64,000 nt of DNA from CAG-791 sp963593905 (GCA_963593905.1 CAVBBL010000001.1:1-64000); one strand, 5' to 3'. Positions 1 to 9,137 are shown, counted from the first letter of the stretch. The notes: generated from the sequence alone by a model not told the origin. A program made the numbers and translations.

Positions 1-2
1 CT

Positions 3-275
3 GTATTTGAGTCATATATTAATTGTTGGAAGAATGGACCAATTACGTCCATATTATTCAGTTCAGGTATATATACCTGGACGATGATTTGGGCTTTTTG
101 GAATTTATTTAGAAAGAAGCAGTTTCTGGCTGCTGTTGGTATATTACCGGTGTTTTTGGTTTTAGGCATATGTTGTATTTCGCCGGTAACAGGCTTATTA
201 AGATATGCACTGCCTTATATTGCATATACTCCGCTAACTATTGCCTATAGCATAAAATTTTGCAGGTCTGTTTGA
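3..275 (+). CDS. C-terminal end of a polytopic membrane protein (partial)
   Basis: The frame is open from the left edge of the window, so the start lies outside. About 90 residues are visible. They are hydrophobic, with two probable membrane segments, one around a run of L, V and F and one around the sequence YALPYIAYTPLTIAYS. The tail resembles the end of the large multi-spanning membrane proteins (such as DUF6020) found in Lachnospiraceae surface-polysaccharide regions, but that match is from memory and weak. The gene is AT-rich like the next two and lies just upstream of a glycosyltransferase, which fits a role in surface glycan synthesis. Function unknown. Confidence 0.55.
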   Translation, partial: VFESYINCWKNGPITSILFSSGIYTWTMIWAFWNLFRKKQFLAAVGILPVFLVLGICCISPVTGLLRYALPYIAYTPLTIAYSIKFCRSV

Positions 276-365
276 ATTTAATGGTACTGGTGAGAGAAGG
301 AGTATTACTATAAAAATAAAATGGAAAGGATAAAGTTTACTCAACAGTGAGCTGATGAACAGCAT

Positions 366-1310
366 ATGGATAAAATAGCAGTATTAATACCTTGTTATAA
401 TGAGAGCAAGACAATTAAAAAGGTTGTGAATGATTTTAAGAGGGTTTTACCAGAAGCAGTTATTTATGTATATGACAATAACTCCAAAGATGATACAGAT
501 GAAATCGCAAGAAGGGCTGGGGCTGTCGTTCGGTACGAGTATCAACAGGGAAAGGGAAATGTTATCAGAAGAATGTTCTCAGAAATTGATGCAGAGTGCT
601 ATTTGATGGTTGATGGAGATGATACCTATCCTGCTGAATCGGCACCAGAGATGGTGGACAAAATCCTTAATGATAGAGTTGATATGATAGTTGGTGACAG
701 GCTTTCATCAACTTATTTTTCTGAGAACAAGAGACCATTTCATAATTTTGGTAATTCTATAGTTAGATGGAGCATCAATCTTTTGTTTAAGAACGATATC
801 AAGGACATCATGACAGGATATCGAGCTTTCAGTTATCGATTTGTAAAGACATTCCCTGTTCTTTCAAAAGGATTTGAAATCGAGACGGAGATGAGTATCC
901 ATTCTGTTGACAAGAACATGCTTGTTGAGAATGTTGTAATTGATTATAGAGATCGTCCGGCAGGCAGCGAATCAAAGCTTAATACCTATTCTGATGGTAT
1001 GAAGGTTATCTTTACGATTCTGCGCATGTTTAAGACATACCGCCCGGCTGGATTCTTTGGGAGTATCGCTGCTTTATTAGCTATTATTTCAATTGCATTC
1101 TTTATTCCTGTGCTGATTGCTTATTCTCAGACTGGTTTGGTCTTGCAACTTCCCACATTGATCGTATGCGGATTTGTGATGATTGCAGCATTACTGTCGT
1201 TTTTTGCGGGACAGATTTTAGAAACGATTCACCAGAAATACAGACAAGATCACGAGATGAATATTTATAGAGTAACATCGGAAATGCAGGAGAAATTGAA
1301 ACAAAATTAA
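366..1310 (+). CDS. family 2 glycosyltransferase with C-terminal membrane anchor (dolichyl/polyprenyl-phosphate sugar synthase type)
   Basis: A 314-residue GT-A enzyme. The N-terminus has the nucleotide-sugar binding start AVLIPCYNES, then DNNSKDDT and the metal-binding DGDDTYP near residues 90-95. A DIMTGYRAF motif follows near residue 150, as in DPM1/GtrB-type enzymes that load a sugar on a lipid phosphate carrier. Two hydrophobic segments near residues 230-285 should anchor it in the membrane. The RBS is weak (GAGC-like). Codon and base use are AT-rich, like the flanking membrane protein and acyltransferase and unlike the genes after 2.8 kb. The sugar donor cannot be told from the sequence. 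Confidence 0.85.
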   Translation: MDKIAVLIPCYNESKTIKKVVNDFKRVLPEAVIYVYDNNSKDDTDEIARRAGAVVRYEYQQGKGNVIRRMFSEIDAECYLMVDGDDTYPAESAPEMVDKILNDRVDMIVGDRLSSTYFSENKRPFHNFGNSIVRWSINLLFKNDIKDIMTGYRAFSYRFVKTFPVLSKGFEIETEMSIHSVDKNMLVENVVIDYRDRPAGSESKLNTYSDGMKVIFTILRMFKTYRPAGFFGSIAALLAIISIAFFIPVLIAYSQTGLVLQLPTLIVCGFVMIAALLSFFAGQILETIHQKYRQDHEMNIYRVTSEMQEKLKQN

Positions 1311-1413
1311 ACAAGAGATCTTTAAATGAGGTGGGGAATAAAACATGGTTTTGATCTAACCTTTGGGTTGATAGTTTGGTTCTATTTTTTTGTAGTACGG
1401 AGAATATAGTGGA

Positions 1414-2431
1414 ATGATGCAATCACAGGAATACTTTCAAATTAATAAAGAAATATCAAATAGATTGAAGGGATTAGCTATTTTATTAGTGCTAATAGGA
1501 CACGGATTAGCTTGGCTGACGAATTGTAATCAACCGATATTATTAAATTCGGGATGTGGCGGTGTTGCTATTTTCTTAATGTTGTCTGGATATGGATTAT
1601 ACAAGTCATATTTATTAAAACCAATAACAACTAATTGGTGGACTCGACGCATAAAAAAAGTCATGCTTCCGTTTTGGTTTGCTATGGCAGTACAAACTAT
1701 CATCATGGTCAAATTAGCGCATATTTATAGTTTCAAGGATTGGCTCATATCTTTCCTAGGCTATGTAAACTATCAGACACGTGAAACTATTGACCCAACA
1801 ATGTGGTATATTACTTTTCTTTTGATATGCTATTTCTGTTTCTTTTTTGTCTTTCTTTTGAAAATACCAGATGTTTATAAAGTGCTAATCATAACAGTAG
1901 TTTTCTGGGGGGGGGTACACACTCGATTGGTCTATCACTCCAGACATGATGATGAATTATTTTTCATTCTGTATAGGCATAATTTGGGCATATCTTGATG
2001 AAAAGAAATATATACGCTTAGAACATTTGTATTTTGCAATGTGCATTTCAATAATTTTGCTAGTTATTAAAAATGCGGAGACGAGTCAGGTTGTATTCCC
2101 ACTAAAAATTATGTGGAATATTGATACTTACACGAGAATGATTATCTTAGTAGGAGTCATTTTCTTACTAAAAAATACTAATTTCCATTATTTAAAATCA
2201 ATCCTTGATTTTGTTGGGGAATATTCATTTGAGATTTATCTTGTTGAAGGAATGTGGTGTCAGCGTTTGGTTCCATTATTCAAATCATCAGTGGATGCGT
2301 TAAGCTTTATTTATTTCATTATCTTATCTATTGCATCAGGATATCTATTAAGGCGATGTTTTGAATTGCTAATACATATGGGTAGCTTTATGCATAAGAA
2401 AATTTGTGTCATGACAAATAAATTTGATTAG
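1414..2431 (+). pseudogene. acyltransferase family 3 (OafA/YrhL type), reading frame broken at a 9-G run
   Basis: Two overlapping frames together make one membrane acyltransferase. The first (1414-1998) has the family start KGLAILLVLIGHG with the expected His, then GGVAIFLMLSGYGLYKS and MWYITFLLICYF. The second, open through 2431, continues with NYFSFCIGIIWAYLDEKK and SFEIYLVEGMW. The switch point is a run of nine Gs at 1907-1915. Removing one G gives a single 338-residue protein, a normal length for the family. Such enzymes add acetyl or other acyl groups to surface sugars. The break may be a sequencing error, a dead gene, or an OFF state of a slippage-prone contingency gene. Confidence 0.8.
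1907..1915 (+). repeat. homopolymer tract G(9) inside acyltransferase gene
   Basis: Nine consecutive Gs in an otherwise AT-rich gene. The tract sits exactly where the two halves of the acyltransferase change frame. Eight Gs would restore a W-G-G-Y-T reading and the full-length protein. Confidence 0.95.
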
Positions 2432-2793
2432 CTTTTTGTGTAATTTTTAAAGGTTACGGGGAGCGGACTTTTTTTAGCCCGTTAGATTATAAAAGGAGCA
2501 TGGGTGTAGCAAGCTGAAAAACATCCGCAGCCCGTTATCATGAAATCTCGAATCTCACTGTTACAGCCAACGCACGATGCCTATTAGTATGGCGGCCTGT
2601 CTTTACAGAGATCAGATATAACCTCTATAATAGAAATGTTAATAATATAATAGAAATGTTAATAATTGGATACTGTCAAGTTTACTGGATGCATAGCAGT
2701 CGTGTTAACTTCAAAGGTCGGATACATCGCAGCATTACGTTCCAACGATTCCAAGCCACCATTAGCATGAAATAAAAGTCCAAGGAGGCAAAC
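2432..2793. other. 362-bp spacer with duplicated TATAAT-containing 20-mer
   Basis: No convincing gene. Around 2624-2667 a 20-bp unit containing TATAATAGAAATGTTAAT occurs twice in tandem, so a consensus -10 box is duplicated. No matching -35 box is obvious. The base composition changes here from the AT-rich left end to the GC-balanced remainder, so the spacer marks a junction between two blocks of surface-polysaccharide genes. An RBS (AAGGAGG) for the next gene lies at its end. Confidence 0.5.
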
Positions 2794-3198
2794 ATGATTC
2801 CCTCGAATCTGCGGCTTACGCTGGCAATTATTATGATTTTTTATTTCTCATTGATTCTTATTTTTCTGAAAAATAAGACCATTGAGTTAAGATATACCTT
2901 GATGTGGCTCTTTGCCGGTGTGGGCATGGTGCTGCTGATTATTTTTCCGGAGCTTTTCACGCTGATCCTGCATGGATTCGGGATTGTTTCCACCATGAAC
3001 GGCCTGTTCCTGTTATGTATCGGCTTTTTGCTGGTGCTCTGCATGGCACTTACGTCCATCGTCTCCAAGCAGACCAGAAAGATCAAGGAGCTGGCGCAGG
3101 AAGTAGCTATTATGGATAACAAGCTCAATGCTGTGGAGATGCAATGCGCGGATGAGGGCATGAGAAGCGGCATTTTAAAAAGAGAGCATGAAATGTGA
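2794..3198 (+). CDS. DUF2304 domain small membrane protein
   Basis: A 134-residue protein with three predicted membrane segments (residues about 8-26, 38-58, 68-90) followed by a short charged, coiled-coil-like tail. The spacing, the RYTLMWLFAGVGM stretch and the neighbour fit DUF2304. That family is commonly encoded next to DPM-type glycosyltransferases and probably assists them at the membrane; the exact role is unknown. Strong RBS AAGGAGG with ideal spacing. The next gene is a matching family-2 glycosyltransferase about 100 bp downstream. Confidence 0.8.
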   Translation: MIPSNLRLTLAIIMIFYFSLILIFLKNKTIELRYTLMWLFAGVGMVLLIIFPELFTLILHGFGIVSTMNGLFLLCIGFLLVLCMALTSIVSKQTRKIKELAQEVAIMDNKLNAVEMQCADEGMRSGILKREHEM

Positions 3199-3305
3199 TT
3201 TTTAGTTAAATTGCAAGTCTAACTTGAATACTTGCAGTTAAAAAGTTTGTGATTTTTAAGGTTTTCTAAGATAGAGGAGAAACGGTTAAATCCGGAAGGA
3301 ATCAA

Positions 3306-4049
3306 GTGGAGAGCAGAACGAGAGACAGAGAAGAGGATAAGCTGCGGGTCAAAATACTGGTCATCATACCGGCGTATAATGAGGCCCGGAATATCGGCTG
3401 TGTCATAGAAGAGTTAAAGGCCAAATGTCCCTGGTGTGACTATGTGGTGATCAATGACGGCTCTACGGATAAGACGAGGACTGTCTGCAGGAAGAATGGC
3501 TATCCTGTATTGAATCTCCCGATCAATCTGGGTATCGGCGGTGCCGTACAGACCGGGTACAAGTATGCGGCCAAGTATCACTATGATGTGGCAGTACAGA
3601 TCGACGGGGACGGGCAGCATGATGTGAGCTGTATACCGGATGTGATAGCACCCATTGCCAGGGGAGAGGCGGAGGTGGTCATCGGCTCCCGCTTTCTGGA
3701 GGGCAATGGCTTTCAGTCTACCGGGCTTCGCAGGGCGGGGATTCGTTTCCTCAGCAGGCTGATACAGCTGTGCACCGGGGGCAGAGTGAAGGATGTGACC
3801 AGCGGTTTTCGCGCCGCAAACCGCCGGTTTATCAAGATTTATGCGGAGGATTACTCTTCGGATTATCCGGAGCCGGAGGCTATCGTCACAGCCTTCATGA
3901 ACCGCGGCAAGGTAAAGGAAGTTCCGGTGACCATGAAGGAGAGGATAGGCGGCGAGAGCTCCATCAATGCCCCCAGAGCTGTCTACTATATGATCAAAGT
4001 GACCTTGGCGATCATCATACGCAGAATCAGTTATGGAGTAAGAAGGTAA
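3306..4049 (+). CDS. family 2 glycosyltransferase, DPM1-like
   Basis: A 247-residue soluble GT-A protein. The start motif VIIPAYNEARNI lies near residue 20, followed by INDGSTDKT, the metal-binding DGDGQHD near residue 100, and VIGSRF. DVTSGFRAANRRF is the typical lipid-phosphate glycosyltransferase signature. Unlike the gene at 366 it has no C-terminal membrane anchor. The adjacent DUF2304 protein may serve that role, an inference from recurrent pairing of the two families. The start is GTG at 3306 with an AAGGAA RBS. Confidence 0.85.
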   Translation: MESRTRDREEDKLRVKILVIIPAYNEARNIGCVIEELKAKCPWCDYVVINDGSTDKTRTVCRKNGYPVLNLPINLGIGGAVQTGYKYAAKYHYDVAVQIDGDGQHDVSCIPDVIAPIARGEAEVVIGSRFLEGNGFQSTGLRRAGIRFLSRLIQLCTGGRVKDVTSGFRAANRRFIKIYAEDYSSDYPEPEAIVTAFMNRGKVKEVPVTMKERIGGESSINAPRAVYYMIKVTLAIIIRRISYGVRR

Positions 4050-4073
4050 TGAAGGACGCATAACGGTTCAGAA

Positions 4074-5072
4074 ATGAGTATTAACATGCATCAATCACAG
4101 AAATTGGTTTCCATCATTGTGCCTGCCTACAATGTGGAAAATTACATAGAGGCCTGCCTTTCCTCAATTTTAGAGCAGACTTACAGGGCTATCGAGGTCA
4201 TCGTGGTCAATGACGGCAGCACAGACGGGACGAGAGAACGAATCGAAGCACTGCAGGGGACAGATGACCGGATTCGGTTCCTGTCTCAGGATAATCAGGG
4301 CGTGGCAGCGGCCAGAAATGCTGGGATCACCATGGCAAAGGGTGATTATCTTTGCTTTGTGGACGGCGACGACAGGCTGGTTAGCGACTGTATCGAGAAG
4401 ATGGTAAGTGCGGCAGAGGATGCAGCGGCGCAGATGGTCTTTTGCGGCTACCGTATGATTCGGGAGGATGGCAGTTTTCTTTCTGATCTGGTGCCGGCCT
4501 TCTATAAAAGAGGAGGGAGAGAGGAGTGGGCTTACCGGATTACATCAGCCGGGGCCAGACTTTATGCCCGTTCCTTCTGGCAGGCACATCATCTGGCTTT
4601 TTATAAGGAGTCGGGAGCAAGGGCAGAGGATCTGCCCATCGCCACTTACGTCAATGCCATGGCAGAATCTATTGCCTGTGTGCGGGAACCTCTTTATCTG
4701 TACGTGCAGCGCAGGGACTCTGCTATGCACAGTCAGCAGAAGGTTCCCTTTTATTTTCCTCAGAAAACGTTCCGGCAGATGGCGGAGAGGATAAAGCGGG
4801 AAGGCATAGTAAACAGTCAGGCACAGTATGATGTGGGCATTTTAAAGGTGCTGGCGCATTTTTACTATGTGATCTACCGAAAGGCCCCGGCTACTGTGAA
4901 AAAAGACTTTGATGCATATGCCTGCGGATTGATTGGGTCTGATTTCACCAGAATGAGCAGGAACTGGCGGCGAATGCTTTGGAGAATCGATCTGCCGCTG
5001 TCTCATAAAGGGGCTATTACTCTCTATGTGCTGCATGGTAAAATCAAAGGATGGGGCCGGAGAAGTAAGTAA
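4074..5072 (+). CDS. family 2 glycosyltransferase (EpsJ/WcaA-like)
   Basis: A 332-residue GT-A enzyme. SIIVPAYNVENYIEACL opens the domain, with VNDGSTDGT and the metal-binding FVDGDDRL near residues 99-106. NQGVAAARNAGI is typical of polysaccharide-extending transferases. A helical C-terminal half of unknown acceptor specificity follows. The gene starts 24 bp after the previous glycosyltransferase and its 3' end runs close to the next one, so 2794-6153 is probably one operon for a surface glycan. Confidence 0.85.
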   Translation: MSINMHQSQKLVSIIVPAYNVENYIEACLSSILEQTYRAIEVIVVNDGSTDGTRERIEALQGTDDRIRFLSQDNQGVAAARNAGITMAKGDYLCFVDGDDRLVSDCIEKMVSAAEDAAAQMVFCGYRMIREDGSFLSDLVPAFYKRGGREEWAYRITSAGARLYARSFWQAHHLAFYKESGARAEDLPIATYVNAMAESIACVREPLYLYVQRRDSAMHSQQKVPFYFPQKTFRQMAERIKREGIVNSQAQYDVGILKVLAHFYYVIYRKAPATVKKDFDAYACGLIGSDFTRMSRNWRRMLWRIDLPLSHKGAITLYVLHGKIKGWGRRSK

Positions 5073-5094
5073 TCTGTGTCATAAATGGATAAAA

Positions 5095-6153
5095 ATGAAA
5101 ACTAACATGACAAAAACAGAAACCGCGATGGCAAATACGGAAAATACAGAAAATACAGAGAATACAGAGAATACAGAGAATACTATAAAAACAACAGAAA
5201 TCAAGGAGGGAAGATTTCCTCTTATCTACATAGTGATGTCCACCTACAATGGTGAAAAAGTAATCCGCCCGCAGATAGATTCTATCCTGGCGCAGACCTG
5301 GCAGAATTGGAAACTGGTGATCCGGGATGATGGCTCCACAGATCAGACGAGAAGCATTCTGGAGGAATATCAGGCGTCGGATGGCCGCATACAGATCATT
5401 TATGGAGAAAATGTGGGCTTTTCCAGGAGCTTTTTCATGGCATTGGCGGCCTGTGGGGAGGACGGATACTACGCCTTCAGTGACCAGGATGATATATGGA
5501 AATCGGAAAAGCTGCAGCGGGCTGCCAGATGGCTGCAGGCAAAAGAAGAGGAAGCAGTTCCTTCAGGGGTAAAGTATAGAGAGCAGGAAGATCAGAAAAA
5601 GCCTTTGCTTTACTACAGCCTCTGGGAAGGTATCGATGAAGATGAGAAATCCATGGGTGTGCGGAGTCCGAAGAGAGAGGAAGTTACCTTCCGAAGGATG
5701 ATGACGGGCTGCTTTGGGGCGGGCATGTCTATGGTCATCAATAGCCGCTGCCGGGAGTTGATGCTGCGCTGTGACGGGGATAGGATGGATGCCCACGACT
5801 GGGCAGCCGGTGTCATCGCACTGGGAATGGGAGAAGTCCATGTGGATCATCATGTATCGGCATTGCACCGGGTGACCAGCAGTAATGTCAGCTATTCCTC
5901 TCCCCGTAAGCAGGTGGAATGGTTCGTGTCTACCTTGACAAAGGAGAGCAATCTGCGTATCCGAAATCGGGAATTTTATGAAAAGCTCGGGGATGAACTG
6001 CCGCCCGATAAGAGAAAGCTGGCAGAAGAATTTGGCAGGGAGCATCTCACCGTCAGCACCCAGCTGCACAAGGTCTTCGATCCGCGTCCCTGGCGTCCCA
6101 GTCTGCTCTCGGAGATTTCCATGAGACTATTGATGCTGGCGGGAAGAATATAG
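5095..6153 (+). CDS. family 2 glycosyltransferase, rhamnosyltransferase-like, with N-terminal NTE repeats
   Basis: About 352 residues from the ATG at 5095; a longer frame opens at 5026, overlapping the previous gene. The catalytic domain begins at IYIVMSTYNGEKVI, with RDDGSTDQT, the SDQDDIWK motif typical of rhamnosyl-type transferases, and MTGCFGAGMSMVIN. The region before the domain is a 9-bp tandem repeat encoding repeated Asn-Thr-Glu units and is unlike any catalytic sequence. No clear RBS precedes any ATG in the repeat region; a strong AAGGAGGG at about 5203 has no in-frame start at the right distance. The true start is therefore uncertain. Confidence 0.8.
   Translation: MKTNMTKTETAMANTENTENTENTENTENTIKTTEIKEGRFPLIYIVMSTYNGEKVIRPQIDSILAQTWQNWKLVIRDDGSTDQTRSILEEYQASDGRIQIIYGENVGFSRSFFMALAACGEDGYYAFSDQDDIWKSEKLQRAARWLQAKEEEAVPSGVKYREQEDQKKPLLYYSLWEGIDEDEKSMGVRSPKREEVTFRRMMTGCFGAGMSMVINSRCRELMLRCDGDRMDAHDWAAGVIALGMGEVHVDHHVSALHRVTSSNVSYSSPRKQVEWFVSTLTKESNLRIRNREFYEKLGDELPPDKRKLAEEFGREHLTVSTQLHKVFDPRPWRPSLLSEISMRLLMLAGRI
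5134..5188 (+). repeat. 9-bp tandem repeat in 5' end of glycosyltransferase gene
   Basis: Six near-identical units of the form AATACAGAG follow one another and are read as Asn-Thr-Glu. A unit of 9 bp keeps the frame, so copy number could vary without breaking the gene. Confidence 0.85.
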
Positions 6154-6450
6154 GATAGTGTTAGTCCTGCTAATTCTGTTAATCCAGTCGAATAACCAGC
6201 AGGTCAAGAGGCTGATAAAATAAGATGGCTGGTACCGGACATGTAATCGGGGTAGGCAGCAAGTGAGCCGGATAAGCAGGTCAGGTATGCAGGGGAGATA
6301 TGAGGGTGAGAAAACGAGGCAAATAAAAATAGGAATGAATGGCAAAAATCAAAACTAAAGAAATGCAGTTAATTTTTGTGAATATCTCTCAAAAACGAGT
6401 TGTATAAAATGCCAATCAAACATATAATAGCATATAGTGGAGGAATTTAT
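6154..6450. other. 297-bp spacer between glycan cluster and ATPase/RloB block
   Basis: No gene or clear terminator is seen. The sequence becomes A-rich towards the ATPase gene. A GTGGAGG RBS at 6437-6443 sets the start of the next gene at 6451 rather than at earlier in-frame ATGs. Confidence 0.5.
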
Positions 6451-7752
6451 ATGCTGTTAAGATTTAAAGTATGCAATTACAGATCAATACGAGACGAGGC
6501 AGTGTTGGATTTTGAAGCTGCCGGTCTGGCTGATGCAAGAGAGTGCCTTCTGAAGTATAAAAAAGAAAATTATCTGCCGGTGATATCTATCAATGGAAAG
6601 AACGGCGGCGGAAAGAGCAACGTCATCAGAGCCATGTGGCTCGCGGCACAGTTTATAAAGAATGCCCAGAGAACGCAGCATGAAGATTCAGAAGTGCCGG
6701 TAAGACCCTTTGAATTGGATGATTCTTCAAAGGACAAACCAAGCGTTTTTTGCTTTGAGTATGTCAATGATGGAATCTGGTATGAGTATGGCTTTGCTGC
6801 GACACGGAAGGAGATAACTGAGGAACATTTATATTGTGCACCCAAGGGACAGAAGTCGGTTGTCTTCAAGAGGGAATATCAAAAGTTTATCTTCCCGGTT
6901 AATAATGATAAACGATTAAAGGAGATGATCAGTAAGGCTGTTGCTTCCAACCAGCTGTATTTTCCTATCTGCTGCACTATGAATTATGAGCCGGCCATAA
7001 ATGCCATGAAGTGGTTCAGGCATAAGTTGTTCTTTTCCAGAGATTATTCTGATTTGGGAAAGAACATTATTGACTTCAGTGAAGATGACAAAATGCTTCA
7101 GTCAGTAGTTAATATAGCTAAGGTCGCTGACGTGGGCATTTCTGATATGCACTTTGAAATTAACAACCATGTATTCTCAGCAGTCGATGAGCTTCCGGAA
7201 GATATTTCGACGGCGCAGCGTGAAGCAATAGAGCGGGCGATGAATGCATTCAGACAGAGCCTGTCCGGAGACGTCGATGCAATGAATAGTAGTTTTCAGT
7301 ATAACGAGCTGAAGGCCATCTCATTGCACAAAGGACTTGATGCAGAGGGAAACGTTAAAGATTATCCGTTGGGCCTAAATGATGAGTCTGATGGAACGAT
7401 AAGACTAATGGCAAGGGCGACCGCCATGGAGGCAGCTCTTCGTGTGGGCGGAGTCTTTATAATAGATGAGATTGAGGATAGGATTCATCCTTTATTGGTG
7501 GAGTATATCATTAATAAATTCCAGAAATATAACACAGGGGAGGCACAGCTGGTATTTACTACACATAGCACGGATATCATGAACCGGGATATTTTGCGGC
7601 GTGATCAGTACTATTTGGTAGATAAGGACAGCAGAAGCGGGGCTACTTCCCTATATTCTGTTGCTGATTTCTCTGTCAGAAATGACGAAAAAATCGGGAA
7701 GGCATATCTGCTTGGCAAGTATAGGGCAATACCTTTTTTGACGGAGGAATGA
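6451..7752 (+). CDS. AAA-family ATPase (AAA_15/AAA_21 type), putative defence protein
   Basis: A 433-residue ATPase beginning LLRFKVCNYRSIRDEAVLDF, the usual start of RecF/SMC-like 'AAA_21' proteins. Walker A is NGKNGGGKSN with Lys about 55. Walker B is FIIDEIED with Asp339-Glu340, followed by an H-switch FTTHSTD with His372. The LNDESDGTIRLM stretch near residue 311 fits the ABC signature region. The RBS GTGGAGG supports this start. The next gene, three bases away, encodes an RloB-like protein. ATPase plus RloB pairs are known as RloA-RloB and resemble the AbiL abortive-infection pair, so a phage-defence role is likely but inferred. Confidence 0.85.
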   Translation: MLLRFKVCNYRSIRDEAVLDFEAAGLADARECLLKYKKENYLPVISINGKNGGGKSNVIRAMWLAAQFIKNAQRTQHEDSEVPVRPFELDDSSKDKPSVFCFEYVNDGIWYEYGFAATRKEITEEHLYCAPKGQKSVVFKREYQKFIFPVNNDKRLKEMISKAVASNQLYFPICCTMNYEPAINAMKWFRHKLFFSRDYSDLGKNIIDFSEDDKMLQSVVNIAKVADVGISDMHFEINNHVFSAVDELPEDISTAQREAIERAMNAFRQSLSGDVDAMNSSFQYNELKAISLHKGLDAEGNVKDYPLGLNDESDGTIRLMARATAMEAALRVGGVFIIDEIEDRIHPLLVEYIINKFQKYNTGEAQLVFTTHSTDIMNRDILRRDQYYLVDKDSRSGATSLYSVADFSVRNDEKIGKAYLLGKYRAIPFLTEE

Positions 7753-7755
7753 TCT

Positions 7756-8406
7756 ATGGCAAGGCAGACAAAGAACATCTCCCGCAATCCCTATATAATT
7801 GTATTTTGGGAGGGGGAGAGTGAAGAAGAATATTTTAAATTCATGCGTCAGAAATTTCATGAAAAAGCCAATGTGAAGGTACATGCAAAGAAAGGAACCT
7901 TTATTATGGCTAAAAAGGCATTTTCTTCAAAAGGGGAATATGGCGAAGATGTGCCATATGTGGATGAGATTTGGATTGTTTTTGATACTGAGCCTGATTT
8001 GAGACAAAAATGGGATGAGTACTGGGATATTGTTAAAAGTATTCGAAAGAAATGCAAGTATGCAAGAGTGCGGCTCTTGATGACGAAGGGCTGCATTGAA
8101 TATTTCTTTTTGCTTCATTTTGAAAAAACAGCGCCTTCCATAATCATGCCGGCTGATAAGGAAAAGGTACTAAAGAATTTAAAAGATAAATATTGTCCAG
8201 CCTATGAAAAAGGGGATAGGAAGACTACCCGGGAAATCGCAGAGAAATACGAAACGGGCATGGAGAACGGAAACTGGAGTCTTCGCCGAATGGAGGATAA
8301 ACTGTCTAATGTGAAAAGTGAGGAGGAAAGATATAAAATCCTTTATTTTACAGACAGTACATTCACCAATGTACAGGAGGCGATAAAATATCTGGAAGCG
8401 CTGTGA
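7756..8406 (+). CDS. RloB-like protein, partner of the ATPase
   Basis: A 216-residue protein. The start IVFWEGESEEEYFKFM, the middle DEIWIVFDTEPD and the downstream TKGCIEYFFLLHF match the layout of the RloB family, whose acidic residues suggest a TOPRIM-like metal site. The RBS lies inside the end of the ATPase gene (GGAGGA, only three bases separate the genes), so the two are translationally linked. It probably acts with the ATPase as the effector of an abortive-infection-type module. The enzymatic activity is not established from sequence. Confidence 0.8.
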   Translation: MARQTKNISRNPYIIVFWEGESEEEYFKFMRQKFHEKANVKVHAKKGTFIMAKKAFSSKGEYGEDVPYVDEIWIVFDTEPDLRQKWDEYWDIVKSIRKKCKYARVRLLMTKGCIEYFFLLHFEKTAPSIIMPADKEKVLKNLKDKYCPAYEKGDRKTTREIAEKYETGMENGNWSLRRMEDKLSNVKSEEERYKILYFTDSTFTNVQEAIKYLEAL

Positions 8407-8545
8407 ACATGACAAAACAGCATGCATGTAATTATAAATTAGGAGAATTCCATAGGTCGAAGAGAGTTTCAAATCAGGAAACCAAATAGAAAACTCACTC
8501 ACACAAAAATCAGATGCCCGAAGAAGAGAGAAAGGAATCAGAAAA

Positions 8546-9031
8546 ATGAAATATTGTGAAAACTGTGGCGTAGAATTGAAAGACGATGACATGTTTTGTC
8601 CTGAATGCGGACAGCCGGTTGGACCGAGCAATGTGGATCTAGGCAATGCAGCAAAGGAAGATCTTTCCTATCACAAACCTGTATCTGACACTTCGTATCA
8701 TGAACAGAAGGGCAATAGCTCGTTTGCTTTCCTTTCTACACGATCATTAAGCTGTATATCCTATCTTTGGTTTCCCGGAGTGATCATTTCGATCATTGTC
8801 AATATGGATCGCAGGGATACCGTATTAAATATGCATATTAATCAGGCAATCTGGCTTTTAATAATTGGAATAGTTGGTTGGCTGCTGATGTCGTTGATAC
8901 CCATCCTGGCAGTTTTGGGATATATTGTCATGTTGGCACAGTGCATACTTTGGCTTTATTGTTTTATCGGTGCATGCAACAATAAAATGAATAAGATTCC
9001 TTATCTGGGAAATATAAAGATAATACAGTGA
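8546..9031 (+). CDS. zinc-ribbon membrane protein (DUF4870-like)
   Basis: A 161-residue protein. The N-terminal 25 residues hold a zinc ribbon, CENCG and CPECG. A polar linker follows, and the C-terminal half has membrane segments near residues 64-84 and 98-145 similar to DUF4870-type proteins. It lies between the ATPase/RloB pair and another zinc-ribbon protein in the same direction. Function unknown; zinc-ribbon plus membrane architecture suggests a sensor or adaptor, which is inference only. Confidence 0.75.
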   Translation: MKYCENCGVELKDDDMFCPECGQPVGPSNVDLGNAAKEDLSYHKPVSDTSYHEQKGNSSFAFLSTRSLSCISYLWFPGVIISIIVNMDRRDTVLNMHINQAIWLLIIGIVGWLLMSLIPILAVLGYIVMLAQCILWLYCFIGACNNKMNKIPYLGNIKIIQ

Positions 9032-9060
9032 GGTATTATCCTTTGGCACGTATATTAGAT

Positions 9061-9137
9061 GGCTGTTAGATGGCTGTTAGATGGCGGTTAGGTGGGCGTT
9101 AGGTGAGCAGTAGGTGAGTATTAGGTGAGTATTAATC
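9061..9137 (+). repeat. 11-bp tandem repeat
   Basis: About seven degenerate units drifting from GGCTGTTAGAT to GAGTATTAGGT follow one another directly after the zinc-ribbon gene. No coding potential is seen. Confidence 0.85.
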
